From WHSO01 sp050485485 (lineage in GTDB: Bacteria; Pseudomonadota; Alphaproteobacteria; SMXQ01): 64,000 bases of DNA. Location of the stretch: positions 62,001 to 126,000 of the forward strand of contig JBJHBM010000001.1 of NCBI GenBank assembly GCA_050485485.1. Direction: 5' to 3'. The notes below the pieces were generated by a model that was not told where the DNA came from, did not search any database, and was given only the letters and a program-made list of their open reading frames with translations. Numbering within the stretch: the stretch's first letter is position 1; every line of letters begins with the position of its first letter. The position numbers were made by a program, and so were the translations under genes. Shown here piece after piece: positions 54,674-63,404 of this stretch.

Positions 54674-54764
54674 CCGCGCGTCGGGAGACTTGGAGTACGG
54701 CGAGAAGCTCTCAAGGGCCACGCCAGGAACCGCCCCGCGCCGCGGGGCCCAACAGGAGAGGTCA

Positions 54765-55856
54765 ATGAAGACGTCACGCATCATGGGAGCAATGGCGGCG
54801 GCCGGGCTCGCCGGGGCCGTCCTGGCCACGGGCGACGCGCGCGCCGACGCGGTGGCAGATTTCTACAAGGGCAAGACCGTCACCATCTTGATCGGCTACG
54901 ACACGGGCGGCGGCTACGACCAGTACGCGCGCGTGCTCGCGCGTCATTACGACCGCCATATTCCGGGCCGTCCCAGCGTGGTGCCGCGCAACATGACCGG
55001 CGCCGGCTCCATCGTCGCTGCCAACGCGGTCTATAACTCGCTGCCTCAGGATGGCACCAACATCGCCGCGGTCGGCCGTGGCATCGCCATGGAACCGTTG
55101 TTCGGCCGCCAGGGGCCGCAGTTCGAGGGCACCAAGATCAACTGGATCGGTTCCATGAACAACGAGGTCTCGGTGTGCGTCGTGTGGCACGAGGCCAAGG
55201 CGCCGCGCATCCAGGACGCGATGACGAAGGAGCTGATCATCGGTGGCACCGCACAGGGTTCTGACGGGGTCGATTTCCCGATCATCCTCAACAACGTTCT
55301 CGGCACCAAGTTCCGGCTGATCACGGGCTACCCCGGCGGCTCGTCGCAGATGCTCGCGATGGAGCGGCGCGAGATCGACGGCCGCTGCGGCTGGTCGTGG
55401 TCCTCGATCAAGGCGACCCGGCCCAACTGGATCCGTGACAAGCAGATCGACGTGACCCTCCAGATCGCGCTCAAGGGCGATCCCGACCTCGACAAGCAGG
55501 GCGTGCCGCTGGTCATGAACCTCGCCAAGGACGACCGCGACCGCCAGATCCTGCGCCTGATCTTCGCGCGCCAGACCATGGGCCGGCCGTTCATGGCGGG
55601 ACCAGGCGTGCCGGCCGAGCGCGTCGCCGCGCTGCGCGCCGCCTTCGACGCCACCATGAAGGACCCGGCGTTTCTGGCGGACGCGGAGAAGGGCAAGATG
55701 GACATCGACCCGGTTTCCGGGCAGGAGGTCCAGGACCTCGTGGCCGAGCTCTACAAGACGCCCAAGGAGCTGGTCGAGGAGGCGGCCCGCGCCACGGCGC
55801 GCACCGACCGCACCACGATCACCGAACGCAAGGCGGATGAGTCCAAGAAGAAGTAG
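54765..55856 (+). CDS. TctC/Bug-family periplasmic substrate-binding protein
   Basis: A 363-residue receptor: signal peptide ending DARADA, then VADFYKGKTVTILIGYDTGG, and RCGWSWSSIKATRPNWI, a motif shared with the receptor at 59105. The start at 54765 follows AGGAGAGG. It lacks the C-terminal domain present in the other two TctC proteins and instead ends in a lysine-rich tail (ADESKKK). It should deliver a carboxylate to a TctAB permease; the only tctA in sight begins at 63405. Confidence 0.85.
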   Translation: MKTSRIMGAMAAAGLAGAVLATGDARADAVADFYKGKTVTILIGYDTGGGYDQYARVLARHYDRHIPGRPSVVPRNMTGAGSIVAANAVYNSLPQDGTNIAAVGRGIAMEPLFGRQGPQFEGTKINWIGSMNNEVSVCVVWHEAKAPRIQDAMTKELIIGGTAQGSDGVDFPIILNNVLGTKFRLITGYPGGSSQMLAMERREIDGRCGWSWSSIKATRPNWIRDKQIDVTLQIALKGDPDLDKQGVPLVMNLAKDDRDRQILRLIFARQTMGRPFMAGPGVPAERVAALRAAFDATMKDPAFLADAEKGKMDIDPVSGQEVQDLVAELYKTPKELVEEAARATARTDRTTITERKADESKKK

Positions 55857-55866
55857 CGCCTTTTTC

Positions 55867-55943
55867 TCCGGCGCCGTCCGCGCGGACGGCGCCGGACGCT
55901 GAACCGGGGGCCCCATCGTCGATGGGGCCCTTTCGGTTTTTTT
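55867..55943 (+). terminator. Tandem terminators after the second TctC gene
   Basis: First a perfect 14-bp stem (TCCGGCGCCGTCCG, 55867-55896), then a GGGCCCCAT / ATGGGGCCC hairpin (55908-55930) followed by TTTCGGTTTTTTT. The second is a strong intrinsic terminator. Confidence 0.85.
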
Positions 55944-56024
55944 CGTGATTTCAGGATATTGCCGGGAGGTTTGGAGAAGAAGAAGGAAGATACCCGAGGG
56001 CAGATCGTTCGAATTATTATGTTT

Positions 56025-56053
56025 TTGTTTTTCGCCGGGATTTTGGTTATAAG
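56025..56053 (+). promoter_or_regulatory. Predicted promoter of the second UbiD gene
   Basis: TTGTTT (56025-56030), a 17-base spacer and TATAAG (56048-56053), inside a T-rich stretch just after the terminators. Confidence 0.45.
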
Positions 56054-56248
56054 CGGTGCGCCTGCCTCTCATAACCGCGTGCCATGGAGCCGTCCGGGCG
56101 GCGGCCCGGATGCGAACGATACGTTTTCGCCTTGCACGCCTGCCGGGGCATGTTTGAATTTCGGTCGTGCCGCGCCTCCGCGCGCCGGCCCCAACCCAGG
56201 AAAGCCGGATGCAAGGTCCGGCTGCCGATACTCAGGAGAGAGCTGAAA

Positions 56249-57727
56249 GTGGCGACAGACACAGCATCCGCGAAGAAGGGCGCCTACAAAGAGTACAGCG
56301 CGCCGCATCAGGACCTCCGCGAATGGCTCGATCGCGTGGACAACATGGGCGAACTGCTCAAGATCGACGGGGCCGACTGGAACCTCGAGATCGGCGCCGT
56401 CGCCGAGATGGTCTATCACGAGACCCCCGACAATCCCCCGGCGCTGCTGTTCGACAACATTCCCGGCTATCCCAAGGGCTTCCGCATCCTGTCGGGCATG
56501 ACCAACTCGATCAAGCGGCTGGCGCTGACCCTCGGCTTCCCCGAGCCCAGCGGGGCCATGGACGTGGTGCGCTGGTACCGCGACCGCATGAAGGATTTCG
56601 AGCCGATCCCGTCGCGCTTCGTCAACACCGGCCCGATCCTTGAGAACGTGGACCGCGACGAGGACGTGGACCTGCTCAAGTTCCCGGTGCCGCTGCTCCA
56701 TGAGCTCGACGGCGGCCGCTACATCGGCACCGGCGACGTGGTCATCATGAAGGATCCGGACTCCGACTGGGTCAACTGCGGCACCTACCGCGTGATGATC
56801 CACGACAAGAACACGGTCGGCCTGTGGATGAGCCCGGGCAAGCACGGCCGCCTGATCCGCGAGAAGTACTTCAAGCAGGGCAAGCCGTGCCCCGTTGCCA
56901 TCAGCGTCGGCCACGACCCGCTGATGTTCCTCGCTGCCGGCAACGAGATCCAGTACGGCGTCTCCGAGTTCGCCTATGCGGCGGGCCATCGCGGCGCGCC
57001 GTTCGACATGATCAAGTCGGAACTGCATGGCCTGCCGGTGCCGGCCTATGGCGAAATCTGCATCGAGGGCGAGATCGTCCCCGACGACGAGCGGCCCGAG
57101 GGCCCGTTCGGCGAATGGACCGGGTACTATGCCTCCTCCGTGCGCGAGGACCCTGTGGTGAAGGTCAAGCGCGTCTATTACCGCAACAACCCGATCATCA
57201 CCATGGCGCGGCCCGGCCGCCCGCCGTCCGACTACACGCTCTCCAAGAGCGTCATCAAGTCGGCGCTGGTGTGGGACCAGGTCGAGGGCGCGGGCCTGCC
57301 CGGCGTGCAGGGCGTGTGGTGCCACCAGAACGGCGGCGGTCGCCTGTTCAACGTGATCTCGATCAAGAATTCCTACCCGGGCCATTCGCGTCAGGCGGGG
57401 CAGCTGTGCTGCAACGTCCATGCCGGCAACTACCTGGGCCGCTGGGTGGTCGTGGTGGACGAGGACATCGATCCGTCCAACCTGTGGGACGTGACCTGGG
57501 CGATGGCCTCGCGTTGCGATCCGATCGAGGACATCGACATCACCCGCCGCGCCTGGTCGGGCGCGCTCGATCCGCGCAAGCGGGCGGGCGATAACTTCAA
57601 CTCCCGCGCGATCGTCGACGCCTGCCGTCCGTTCGAGTGGAGGAGCGAATTCCCGCCGGTCGCGGAGTCCTCGCCCGAGCTCGCGGCGAAGACCCTCGAT
57701 AAGTGGAAGCATTTGCTGAGCAAGTAA
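56249..57727 (+). CDS. UbiD-family decarboxylase, paralogue 2
   Basis: A 492-residue UbiD enzyme: DLREWLDRVDNMGELLKIDG at the start, IPGYPKGFRILSG, and the catalytic Glu pair in AYGEICIEGEIV. GTG start at 56249 behind AGGAGAGAGC. Clearly different from the UbiD at 40011, so it probably acts on another aromatic acid. It would use prFMN from the UbiX at 62730, which is in the same module. Free hydroxybenzoates or similar acids are typical substrates of this branch (family knowledge); the true one is unknown. Confidence 0.82.
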   Translation: MATDTASAKKGAYKEYSAPHQDLREWLDRVDNMGELLKIDGADWNLEIGAVAEMVYHETPDNPPALLFDNIPGYPKGFRILSGMTNSIKRLALTLGFPEPSGAMDVVRWYRDRMKDFEPIPSRFVNTGPILENVDRDEDVDLLKFPVPLLHELDGGRYIGTGDVVIMKDPDSDWVNCGTYRVMIHDKNTVGLWMSPGKHGRLIREKYFKQGKPCPVAISVGHDPLMFLAAGNEIQYGVSEFAYAAGHRGAPFDMIKSELHGLPVPAYGEICIEGEIVPDDERPEGPFGEWTGYYASSVREDPVVKVKRVYYRNNPIITMARPGRPPSDYTLSKSVIKSALVWDQVEGAGLPGVQGVWCHQNGGGRLFNVISIKNSYPGHSRQAGQLCCNVHAGNYLGRWVVVVDEDIDPSNLWDVTWAMASRCDPIEDIDITRRAWSGALDPRKRAGDNFNSRAIVDACRPFEWRSEFPPVAESSPELAAKTLDKWKHLLSK

Positions 57728-57736
57728 ACCGTGTCG

Positions 57737-57765
57737 GCAAGGGCGCCCCGCAAGGGCGCCCTTGC
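57737..57765 (+). terminator. Stem-loop after the second UbiD gene
   Basis: An 11-bp perfect stem (GCAAGGGCGCC / GGCGCCCTTGC, 7-base loop) 10 bases after the stop, with only a short TCCTT after it; a weak terminator or mRNA 3' end stabiliser. Confidence 0.5.
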
Positions 57766-57841
57766 TCCTTGCGTTCGCGCGTCGCGTCCTGACGCCCCGA
57801 GGGGCAGCCCCGGCGGCGCCTTTATTGCACCAGGGGAGCTC

Positions 57842-58417
57842 ATGCGCCGCCCCGGCAAACCCCAGCCTTCATTATTCAGGCAGATTTTCGGCCTGCCGTT
57901 CTGGGCCTTCGTCGCGGTCGCGGCGGCGGCCGGCATCGCCACCTGGGAGATCAAGGGACCGGCTCAGGTCGAGGCGGCCCTGCGCGGCGACCTCGACCTG
58001 CTCCTGTTCCTGCTGCCCCGGGTGCTGGGGGGTATGCTGCTCGCGGGACTCGTCCAGGTGGTGCTGCCGCCCGAGGTGGTGTCGCGCTGGGTGGGGGAGA
58101 ACTCCGGCCTGCGCGGCCTCGTGATCGCGACCGTGGTGGGCGCACTCACGCCGGGCGGCCCCATGACCTCCTTCCCGATCGTGGTCGCGTTCTACATGTC
58201 CGGGGCCGATCGCGGGGCGCTGGTGGCCTATATCACGGCATGGTCGTTGCTCGGCTTCCAGCGGTTCCTGGTCTGGGAGCTGCCGCTGCTCGGGCCGGAG
58301 ATCAGCCTGTTCCGCATCCTCGTCGTGTTCTGGATGCCGGTTCTGGCCGGCCTGATCGCAAGGCGCCTGCCGTTCGGCCCGGAGACCGTTCCGCCCTCGG
58401 AAAGGGAGGGCCGCTGA
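57842..58417 (+). CDS. Half-size permease (PF03773/ArsP-YraQ type), first half
   Basis: A 191-residue membrane protein with about five helices, resembling half of a two-lobed permease of the DUF318/ArsP family. The key motif is LTPGGPMTSFPIVVAFYMSG (residues about 100-119). Start at 57842 behind CAGGGGAG. It is followed one base later by the second half gene, which has the matching FFPGGPLVIFPVL, so the two probably build one heterodimeric channel. Substrate unknown; known family members export arsenicals or other small molecules. Confidence 0.7.
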   Translation: MRRPGKPQPSLFRQIFGLPFWAFVAVAAAAGIATWEIKGPAQVEAALRGDLDLLLFLLPRVLGGMLLAGLVQVVLPPEVVSRWVGENSGLRGLVIATVVGALTPGGPMTSFPIVVAFYMSGADRGALVAYITAWSLLGFQRFLVWELPLLGPEISLFRILVVFWMPVLAGLIARRLPFGPETVPPSEREGR

Positions 58418-58418
58418 C

Positions 58419-58940
58419 GTGGACCTGCCCGCCTTCGACGTTTCGCTGGTGCTGATCTGGGGGCTGGTTGTCGTGCTCGCATACCTCGCGTGGCGGCGCG
58501 GCGAAGGCCGGTTGCAGCGGGGGCTGCGGCGCGGCATCGACATCTTCCTCGTCAACGGCCCGCGCATCGTCGTGGCGCTGCTGGCCGCCGGCTTCGTCGC
58601 CTACCTGCTGCCGGAAGGCGTGATCGCCCAGTGGCTCGGCGCGGAAGCGGGCTGGCGCGGCATCCTGATCGGCTGCCTGGTGGGGCCGTTCTTCCCCGGT
58701 GGGCCGCTCGTCATCTTCCCGGTGCTGGTGGCGCTGCTCAAGGCCGGGGCGGGGGTGCCGGCGGTGTTCGCGTTCCTGACCGCCGCCTCGCTATGGGGCG
58801 TGCATCGCATCCTCATGTTCGAGCTGCCGATGATGGGGTCGCGCTTCACCGCCAACCGCATGATCTCCTCGCTGCTGCTGCCGCCGCTCGCGGGCTTCGT
58901 CACCGGCGCCGCAATGCAGGTGCTGGGCATCGCCTCGTAA
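58419..58940 (+). CDS. Half-size permease (PF03773/ArsP-YraQ type), second half
   Basis: A 173-residue membrane protein with about four to five helices and the motif FFPGGPLVIFPVLVALLKAG, matching that of the preceding half. GTG start one base after the first half's stop, with an AAAGGGAGGG site inside the first gene. In single-chain relatives two such lobes occur in one polypeptide, so this is either the ancestral split form or a fission. Confidence 0.7.
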   Translation: MDLPAFDVSLVLIWGLVVVLAYLAWRRGEGRLQRGLRRGIDIFLVNGPRIVVALLAAGFVAYLLPEGVIAQWLGAEAGWRGILIGCLVGPFFPGGPLVIFPVLVALLKAGAGVPAVFAFLTAASLWGVHRILMFELPMMGSRFTANRMISSLLLPPLAGFVTGAAMQVLGIAS

Positions 58941-58986
58941 GGGCCGATTTTATCTCAAGTCTTTGATCCGATTTGGATTTGGTGCC

Positions 58987-59015
58987 TTGCCCGGGGCGTC
59001 GGGGCCGGTTATCGT
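58987..59015 (+). promoter_or_regulatory. Predicted promoter of the third TctC gene
   Basis: TTGCCC (58987-58992), a 17-base spacer and TATCGT (59010-59015). Identical hexamers and spacing to the M20 hydrolase promoter at 3013-3041. Confidence 0.45.
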
Positions 59016-59104
59016 TCCGGTGGAGGCATAACAAGAAAGCCCAAGATATAGCTTCAACAGGGATGGCGGCAAACAGGGCGCCATCCATCCAACGGGAGAT
59101 AATG

Positions 59105-60391
59105 ATGACGATTCGCTACAGTTTCGCCGCGCTGGCGGCCGGCGTCCTTGCCGCGGGCTTCCTGATGGCGCCGGCGCCGGCCGCGGCCGACCCCGTGGCC
59201 GACTTCTACAAGGGCAAGCGGATGGAGATGCTGATCGGCTACTCCTCCGGCGGCGGCTACGACACCTACGCGCGCGTGGTCGCGCGCCACTGGCCGCGCC
59301 TGATCCCCGCCCAGCCCACCATGACGCCGCGCAACGTGCCGGGCGCGGGTTCGATGCGGCTGATGAACGAGATGTACAACACCCGGCCCAAGGACGGCAC
59401 CGCAGTCGCGACCGTCAGCCGCGGCATCGTCCACGAGGAGTTGTGGGGCAACCAGGGCGTCCAGTTTAGGGCCAACGAGATGCACTGGATCGGCAGCGCC
59501 AATAACGAGGTGAGCGTGTGTGCGTTCTGGAAGACCGCGCCCGCCGCCACCGTCAACGACCTGCTCAACAACGAGCTGGTGGTGGGCGGCACCGGGCCGG
59601 GCGCCGACACCGACGCCTTTCCGCAGGTGATGAACAACGTGTTCGGCAGCAAGCTCAAGCTGGTGACTGGCTACCCCGGCGGCAACGACATCAACTTCGC
59701 GATCGAGCGCGGCGAGGTCCAGGGACGTTGCGGCTGGTCGTGGTCGTCGGTGGTGGCCACGCGCGCCCAGTGGCTGAAGAACAAGGACATCCTGATCCCG
59801 ATCCAGATGGCGCTGACCAAGCACGCGGACCTGGCGGACGTGCCGCTGGTGATGGACCTCGCGCGCAACGAGCGCGAGAAGCAGCTTCTGACCCTGGTGT
59901 TCGCGCGCCAGACCATGGGGCGTCCGTTCCTCACCACCGATCAAGTGCCGGCCGAGCGCGTCGCGATGCTGCGCAAGACCTTCATGCAGCTGATGGAGGA
60001 CAAGCAGTTCCTGGCGGAAACCGAGAAGGCGCGCCTCGAGATCACCCCGGTTTCGGGTGAGGAGGTCCAGCAGCTCGTCTCCAGTCTGTTCCAGTTCCCG
60101 AAGGACGTGATCGAAGCCTCCAGGCTCGCCGCCAGCGACGCCGCACGCACCCAGGTGGTGAAGGCGGTGGTGCCGGAGGTGACGGTGACGGCGCGGGTCG
60201 CAGCCGTGCAGCGCGGCGGCGAGCGTGTCCAGTGGCAAGGCGACACCGCCAAGGGCCGCGTCAACCTCGACGGCAAGACCGAGGTGACCGTCGCCGGCAA
60301 CAAGGCTACGGGCGCCGACCTGAAGGAAGGCATGACCTGCGACTTCAAGATTCTCGGCGTAGAGACGGCGCTGGCGATCGCCTGCAAGTAA
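59105..60391 (+). CDS. TctC/Bug-family periplasmic substrate-binding protein with C-terminal extension
   Basis: A 428-residue receptor: signal peptide MTIRYSFAALAAG to about AAADP, FYKGKRMEMLIGYSSGGGYD, and RCGWSWSSVVATRAQW. The start at 59105 gives better spacing from GGGAG than the adjacent ATG at 59102. It ends with a tail of about 80 residues (VTVAGNKATGADLKEGMTCD...AIACK) alike to that of the receptor at 1625, with two cysteines that could form a disulfide in the periplasm. Ligand unknown. Confidence 0.85.
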   Translation: MTIRYSFAALAAGVLAAGFLMAPAPAAADPVADFYKGKRMEMLIGYSSGGGYDTYARVVARHWPRLIPAQPTMTPRNVPGAGSMRLMNEMYNTRPKDGTAVATVSRGIVHEELWGNQGVQFRANEMHWIGSANNEVSVCAFWKTAPAATVNDLLNNELVVGGTGPGADTDAFPQVMNNVFGSKLKLVTGYPGGNDINFAIERGEVQGRCGWSWSSVVATRAQWLKNKDILIPIQMALTKHADLADVPLVMDLARNEREKQLLTLVFARQTMGRPFLTTDQVPAERVAMLRKTFMQLMEDKQFLAETEKARLEITPVSGEEVQQLVSSLFQFPKDVIEASRLAASDAARTQVVKAVVPEVTVTARVAAVQRGGERVQWQGDTAKGRVNLDGKTEVTVAGNKATGADLKEGMTCDFKILGVETALAIACK

Positions 60392-60837
60392 CCGTGTCGC
60401 GCGGGGCCTTTCCGCGCTCTCGCGGAAGGGCCCCGCAATCTTGCCGGGCAGGTACGGGACGGAGCGCGAACATCGCCGCGAAGTGCCAGAAAAGTAACGT
60501 TTTCATGGCTTAAAGCTGTTGCATGTTGGGCGCCTCCCTGCCAAATTTCAAAACGTCGGCGGCCTGCCCGGAGGCTGCCCGGACGATGCGCGCAGCCGCG
60601 CGTCGTGCAATCAAGATGGCCCATCGCGCGTTTGTTCGGAATGGCGGGCGCGCGATCCGAAGAAGCTCCGGGACGGAGGGGGGCTGCCCTTGAAGCGTCG
60701 CGCCGGCTCTCGCGGGCCGGTCGGACCGGGGATTTTCCCTGGAGAAAGTTGACAATGGCTGGACGCTGGTGCGCGGCCGGCCGAGCAGGAGGATGCGCCT
60801 GCCCGGAAGGGGCAGGCCGTAACGGATAGAGGACTGT
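60392..60837. other. Non-coding gap of 446 bases before the ThDP enzyme
   Basis: Holds a terminator-like stem at 60401-60436 and, nearer the ThDP gene, a TTGACA at 60749 with no convincing -10. No protein-coding gene is supported; short frames here lack ribosome sites and family features. Confidence 0.5.
60401..60436 (+). terminator. Stem-loop after the third TctC gene
   Basis: A 16-bp stem (60401-60416 with 60421-60436, one G-U pair, CTCT loop) 9 bases after the stop. No long U-tract follows, so termination strength is uncertain. Confidence 0.55.
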
Positions 60838-62682
60838 ATGGCAACGACCACCAAGCCCACCGGCGCCCAGAAACCATTTCGCAAGCCGATCCCGACCCCC
60901 AAGAAGCCGAAGCTGAAGACTGCCGGGGCCGGCCGTTTCAATTCCGACGTCATCGTCGACATGCTGCACATGTACGACATGCCGTACGCCTCGCTGAACC
61001 CGGGCGCGAGCTACCGCGGCCTGCACGACAGCATGGTGAACTACGGCGGCAACTGGCCGTACATGATGCTCTGCACCCACGAGGAGACTGCGGTCCAGAT
61101 CGCCCACGGCTATTCCCGCGCCACCAACAAGCCGATGGTGGCGATCGTCCACAACCTGGTCGGCCTGCTGCATTCGAACATGGCGATCTACTACGCCTAC
61201 ATCGACCGCGCGCCGATCTTCATCATCGGCGCCACCGGCCCGCTGAACGAGACCAAGCGGCGCCCGAAGATCGACTGGATCCACACGGCCAACGGCCAGG
61301 GCGCGGCGATCCGCGAATACGTCAAGTTCGACGCCCAGCCGGCCACCGTGGATGGCGTCCCCGAAGCCTTCGCGCGCGCCTATTCGGTGATGATGACCCA
61401 GCCCACCGGGCCGATCTACATGTGCTACGACGCGTGGCTCCAGGAGGAGAAGCTCGAGCACAAGGTCGAGCTGCCGCCGCCGTCGGCGGTCAAGGTGCCG
61501 TCCAAGATGGCGCCCGACCCGGAAACCCTGCGCAAGGCGGCCGAGATGCTGGTCGCTGCCAAGTTTCCGATGCTGTTGGCCGAGTTCGCGGGCCGCTCCG
61601 AGGACGGCTACAACGCGCTCGTCGATCTCGCCGACACCCTGCACTGCGCGGTCTATGACCTCGACACGCGCTGCAACTTCCCCGGCACCCACCCCTACAA
61701 TATGTCGATGATCGACGACGTGCTGAAATCGGTGGACCTCGTGGTCGGCCTCGACGCCCAGGACTGGGAGCGCCCGACCACGCGTCTGATTTCCGCCACC
61801 CGCACGCGCGAAAGCAAGATGGCGAAAGGGTGCAAGTTCATCGACATCGGCTTTGGCGAACTCAAGATCTCGGGCTGGTCGCTCGACTACCAGCGCATGA
61901 TGAACTTCGACTTGCGCATCCTCGGCGATACCGACATTGCGATCCCGATGCTCACCAAGATGTGCAAGGAGATCATCGCCAAGAGCTCCGGCCTTAAGTC
62001 GAAGCTCGAGGCGCGCGGCAAGAAGCTCGCCCAGATCCACGCGAAGAAGCGGGCGGAATGGCGCAAGGTGGGTCTCGACTCGAAGATGCGCAAGATGAGC
62101 CCGATCCCGCACGCGGTGCTCGCGACGGAAATCTGGGAAGTCATCAAGGAGCACGACTGGGTACTGACCGCGAGCACGCTCGAGGACTGGACCCGGCGCA
62201 TCTGGGACTTCGATGCCCACCACCGTCACCCGGGCAAGTCGATGGGCACCTCGACCCAGATCGGCACCTCGCTCGGCGTGGCCCTCGCCAACCGCGACAA
62301 GGGGCGGCTCGTGGTGGACATCCAGCCCGACGGCGACCTCATGTTCGACGCCGGCGCGCTGTGGATCGCGGCCAAGCACAACATTCCGATGCTGATCGTG
62401 ATGTACAACAACCGCGCCTACTACAACGACTGGGAACACCAGATCCGCATGGCGCGGCTGCGCAAGACCGACGAAAAGAGGGCGCATATCGGTATGGACC
62501 TGTGCGATCCGGACCCGGACTTCGCCGGCCTCGCCCGCGCGATGGGCTGGTACGCCGAGGGTCCGATCGACCGCTGCGAGGACATCCAGCCGGCGTTGCG
62601 CCGCGCGATCGAGCGGGTGCGTGCCGGCCAGCCGGCGCTCGTGGACACGATCACCCAGCGTCGCGACGCGTGGAACCAGTAG
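60838..62682 (+). CDS. Thiamine-diphosphate enzyme (acetolactate synthase / benzoylformate decarboxylase superfamily)
   Basis: A 614-residue ThDP enzyme. The Pyr domain has the cofactor-activating Glu in CTHEETAVQIAHGYSRATNK (about residue 83); the PP domain has the Mg/ThDP motif DGDLMFDAGALW ending with MYNNRAYYNDW. An N-terminal basic, proline-rich tail of about 30 residues (KPIPTPKKPKLK) precedes the first domain. Placed between a TctC receptor and UbiX, it may decarboxylate or ligate a 2-oxo acid derived from an aromatic substrate. Precise reaction not assigned. Confidence 0.8.
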   Translation: MATTTKPTGAQKPFRKPIPTPKKPKLKTAGAGRFNSDVIVDMLHMYDMPYASLNPGASYRGLHDSMVNYGGNWPYMMLCTHEETAVQIAHGYSRATNKPMVAIVHNLVGLLHSNMAIYYAYIDRAPIFIIGATGPLNETKRRPKIDWIHTANGQGAAIREYVKFDAQPATVDGVPEAFARAYSVMMTQPTGPIYMCYDAWLQEEKLEHKVELPPPSAVKVPSKMAPDPETLRKAAEMLVAAKFPMLLAEFAGRSEDGYNALVDLADTLHCAVYDLDTRCNFPGTHPYNMSMIDDVLKSVDLVVGLDAQDWERPTTRLISATRTRESKMAKGCKFIDIGFGELKISGWSLDYQRMMNFDLRILGDTDIAIPMLTKMCKEIIAKSSGLKSKLEARGKKLAQIHAKKRAEWRKVGLDSKMRKMSPIPHAVLATEIWEVIKEHDWVLTASTLEDWTRRIWDFDAHHRHPGKSMGTSTQIGTSLGVALANRDKGRLVVDIQPDGDLMFDAGALWIAAKHNIPMLIVMYNNRAYYNDWEHQIRMARLRKTDEKRAHIGMDLCDPDPDFAGLARAMGWYAEGPIDRCEDIQPALRRAIERVRAGQPALVDTITQRRDAWNQ

Positions 62683-62729
62683 CGGCATAGCGGTACGTCG
62701 GACGGCAAGGCCCGCGGAGCATTGGCCAT

Positions 62730-63317
62730 ATGCGTAGATTGGTCGTAGGCATGTCGGGTGCGTCGGGTGCCATTTACGGCATCCGCTTCCTCGAGGTTCT
62801 CAGCAAGGCCGAGGACATCGAGGTGCACCTGATCCTGTCGGCTTCCGCGGGCCAGACCATCGTGGACGAAACCGACTGGACGGTGTCGGACGTCAAAGCG
62901 CTCGCCGACGTGGTCTACAACAACCGGGACATCGGGGCGTCGCTGTCGAGCGGCTCCTATCGCCACGACGGGATGATCGTGGCTCCGTGCTCGGTCAAGA
63001 CCCTGTCCGGGATCGTCAATTCCTACGACGACAACCTGCTGACACGCGCGGCCGACGTGTCGCTCAAGGAGAAGCGGCGCGTCGTGCTGCTGGTGCGGGA
63101 GACGCCCCTGCACCTCGGCCATATCGAACTCATGGGACGGGCGGCGAGCTACGGTGCCGTCGTCATGCCGCCCGTTCCGGCCTTCTATCATCGTCCTCAG
63201 ACGTTGGACGACGTGATTAACCAGACAGTGGGCAAGGCACTGGATCTTTTCGACATTCCCCACCGGCTGTTCCGGAGGTGGAAGGAGTCGAACAACGGGG
63301 GAGGGACGACCGGCTGA
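62730..63317 (+). CDS. ubiX: Flavin prenyltransferase
   Basis: UbiX/PAD1 family, 195 residues; joins dimethylallyl phosphate to FMN to make prFMN, the cofactor of UbiD decarboxylases. Typical RRLVVGMSGASGAIYGIRFL and SYRHDGMIVAPCSVKTLSGI, RRVVLLVRETPLHLGH. It serves most likely both UbiD proteins in this window. Starts 47 bases after the ThDP gene. Confidence 0.93.
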   Translation: MRRLVVGMSGASGAIYGIRFLEVLSKAEDIEVHLILSASAGQTIVDETDWTVSDVKALADVVYNNRDIGASLSSGSYRHDGMIVAPCSVKTLSGIVNSYDDNLLTRAADVSLKEKRRVVLLVRETPLHLGHIELMGRAASYGAVVMPPVPAFYHRPQTLDDVINQTVGKALDLFDIPHRLFRRWKESNNGGGTTG

Positions 63318-63404
63318 GCCGCGGGCTCGGCTTTTAACCGGCATCGATCTGCACAACAACGGCGGGCGATGCATCACTCACCACTCGCAAACAGGTGGGG
63401 TGAC

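Larger units (their letters stand above)
55857..56248. other. Non-coding gap of 392 bases: terminators then promoter and leader
   Basis: The first 90 bases hold two stem-loops ending the TctC gene, and the rest holds an AT-rich block with a predicted promoter and the untranslated leader of the UbiD gene. An in-frame ATG at 56084 could extend UbiD by 55 residues, but the extension is Arg/Cys-rich and lies right at the promoter, so it is not accepted. Confidence 0.6.

Noticed and set aside
56084..56248. N-terminal extension of the second UbiD protein from an upstream ATG
   Set aside because: The extra 55 residues are Arg/Cys-rich, overlap the predicted transcription start area, and the GTG at 56249 has a better ribosome site.
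59941..62688. Long antisense frame opposite the ThDP enzyme gene
   Set aside because: No family features, and it opposes a clearly conserved enzyme.
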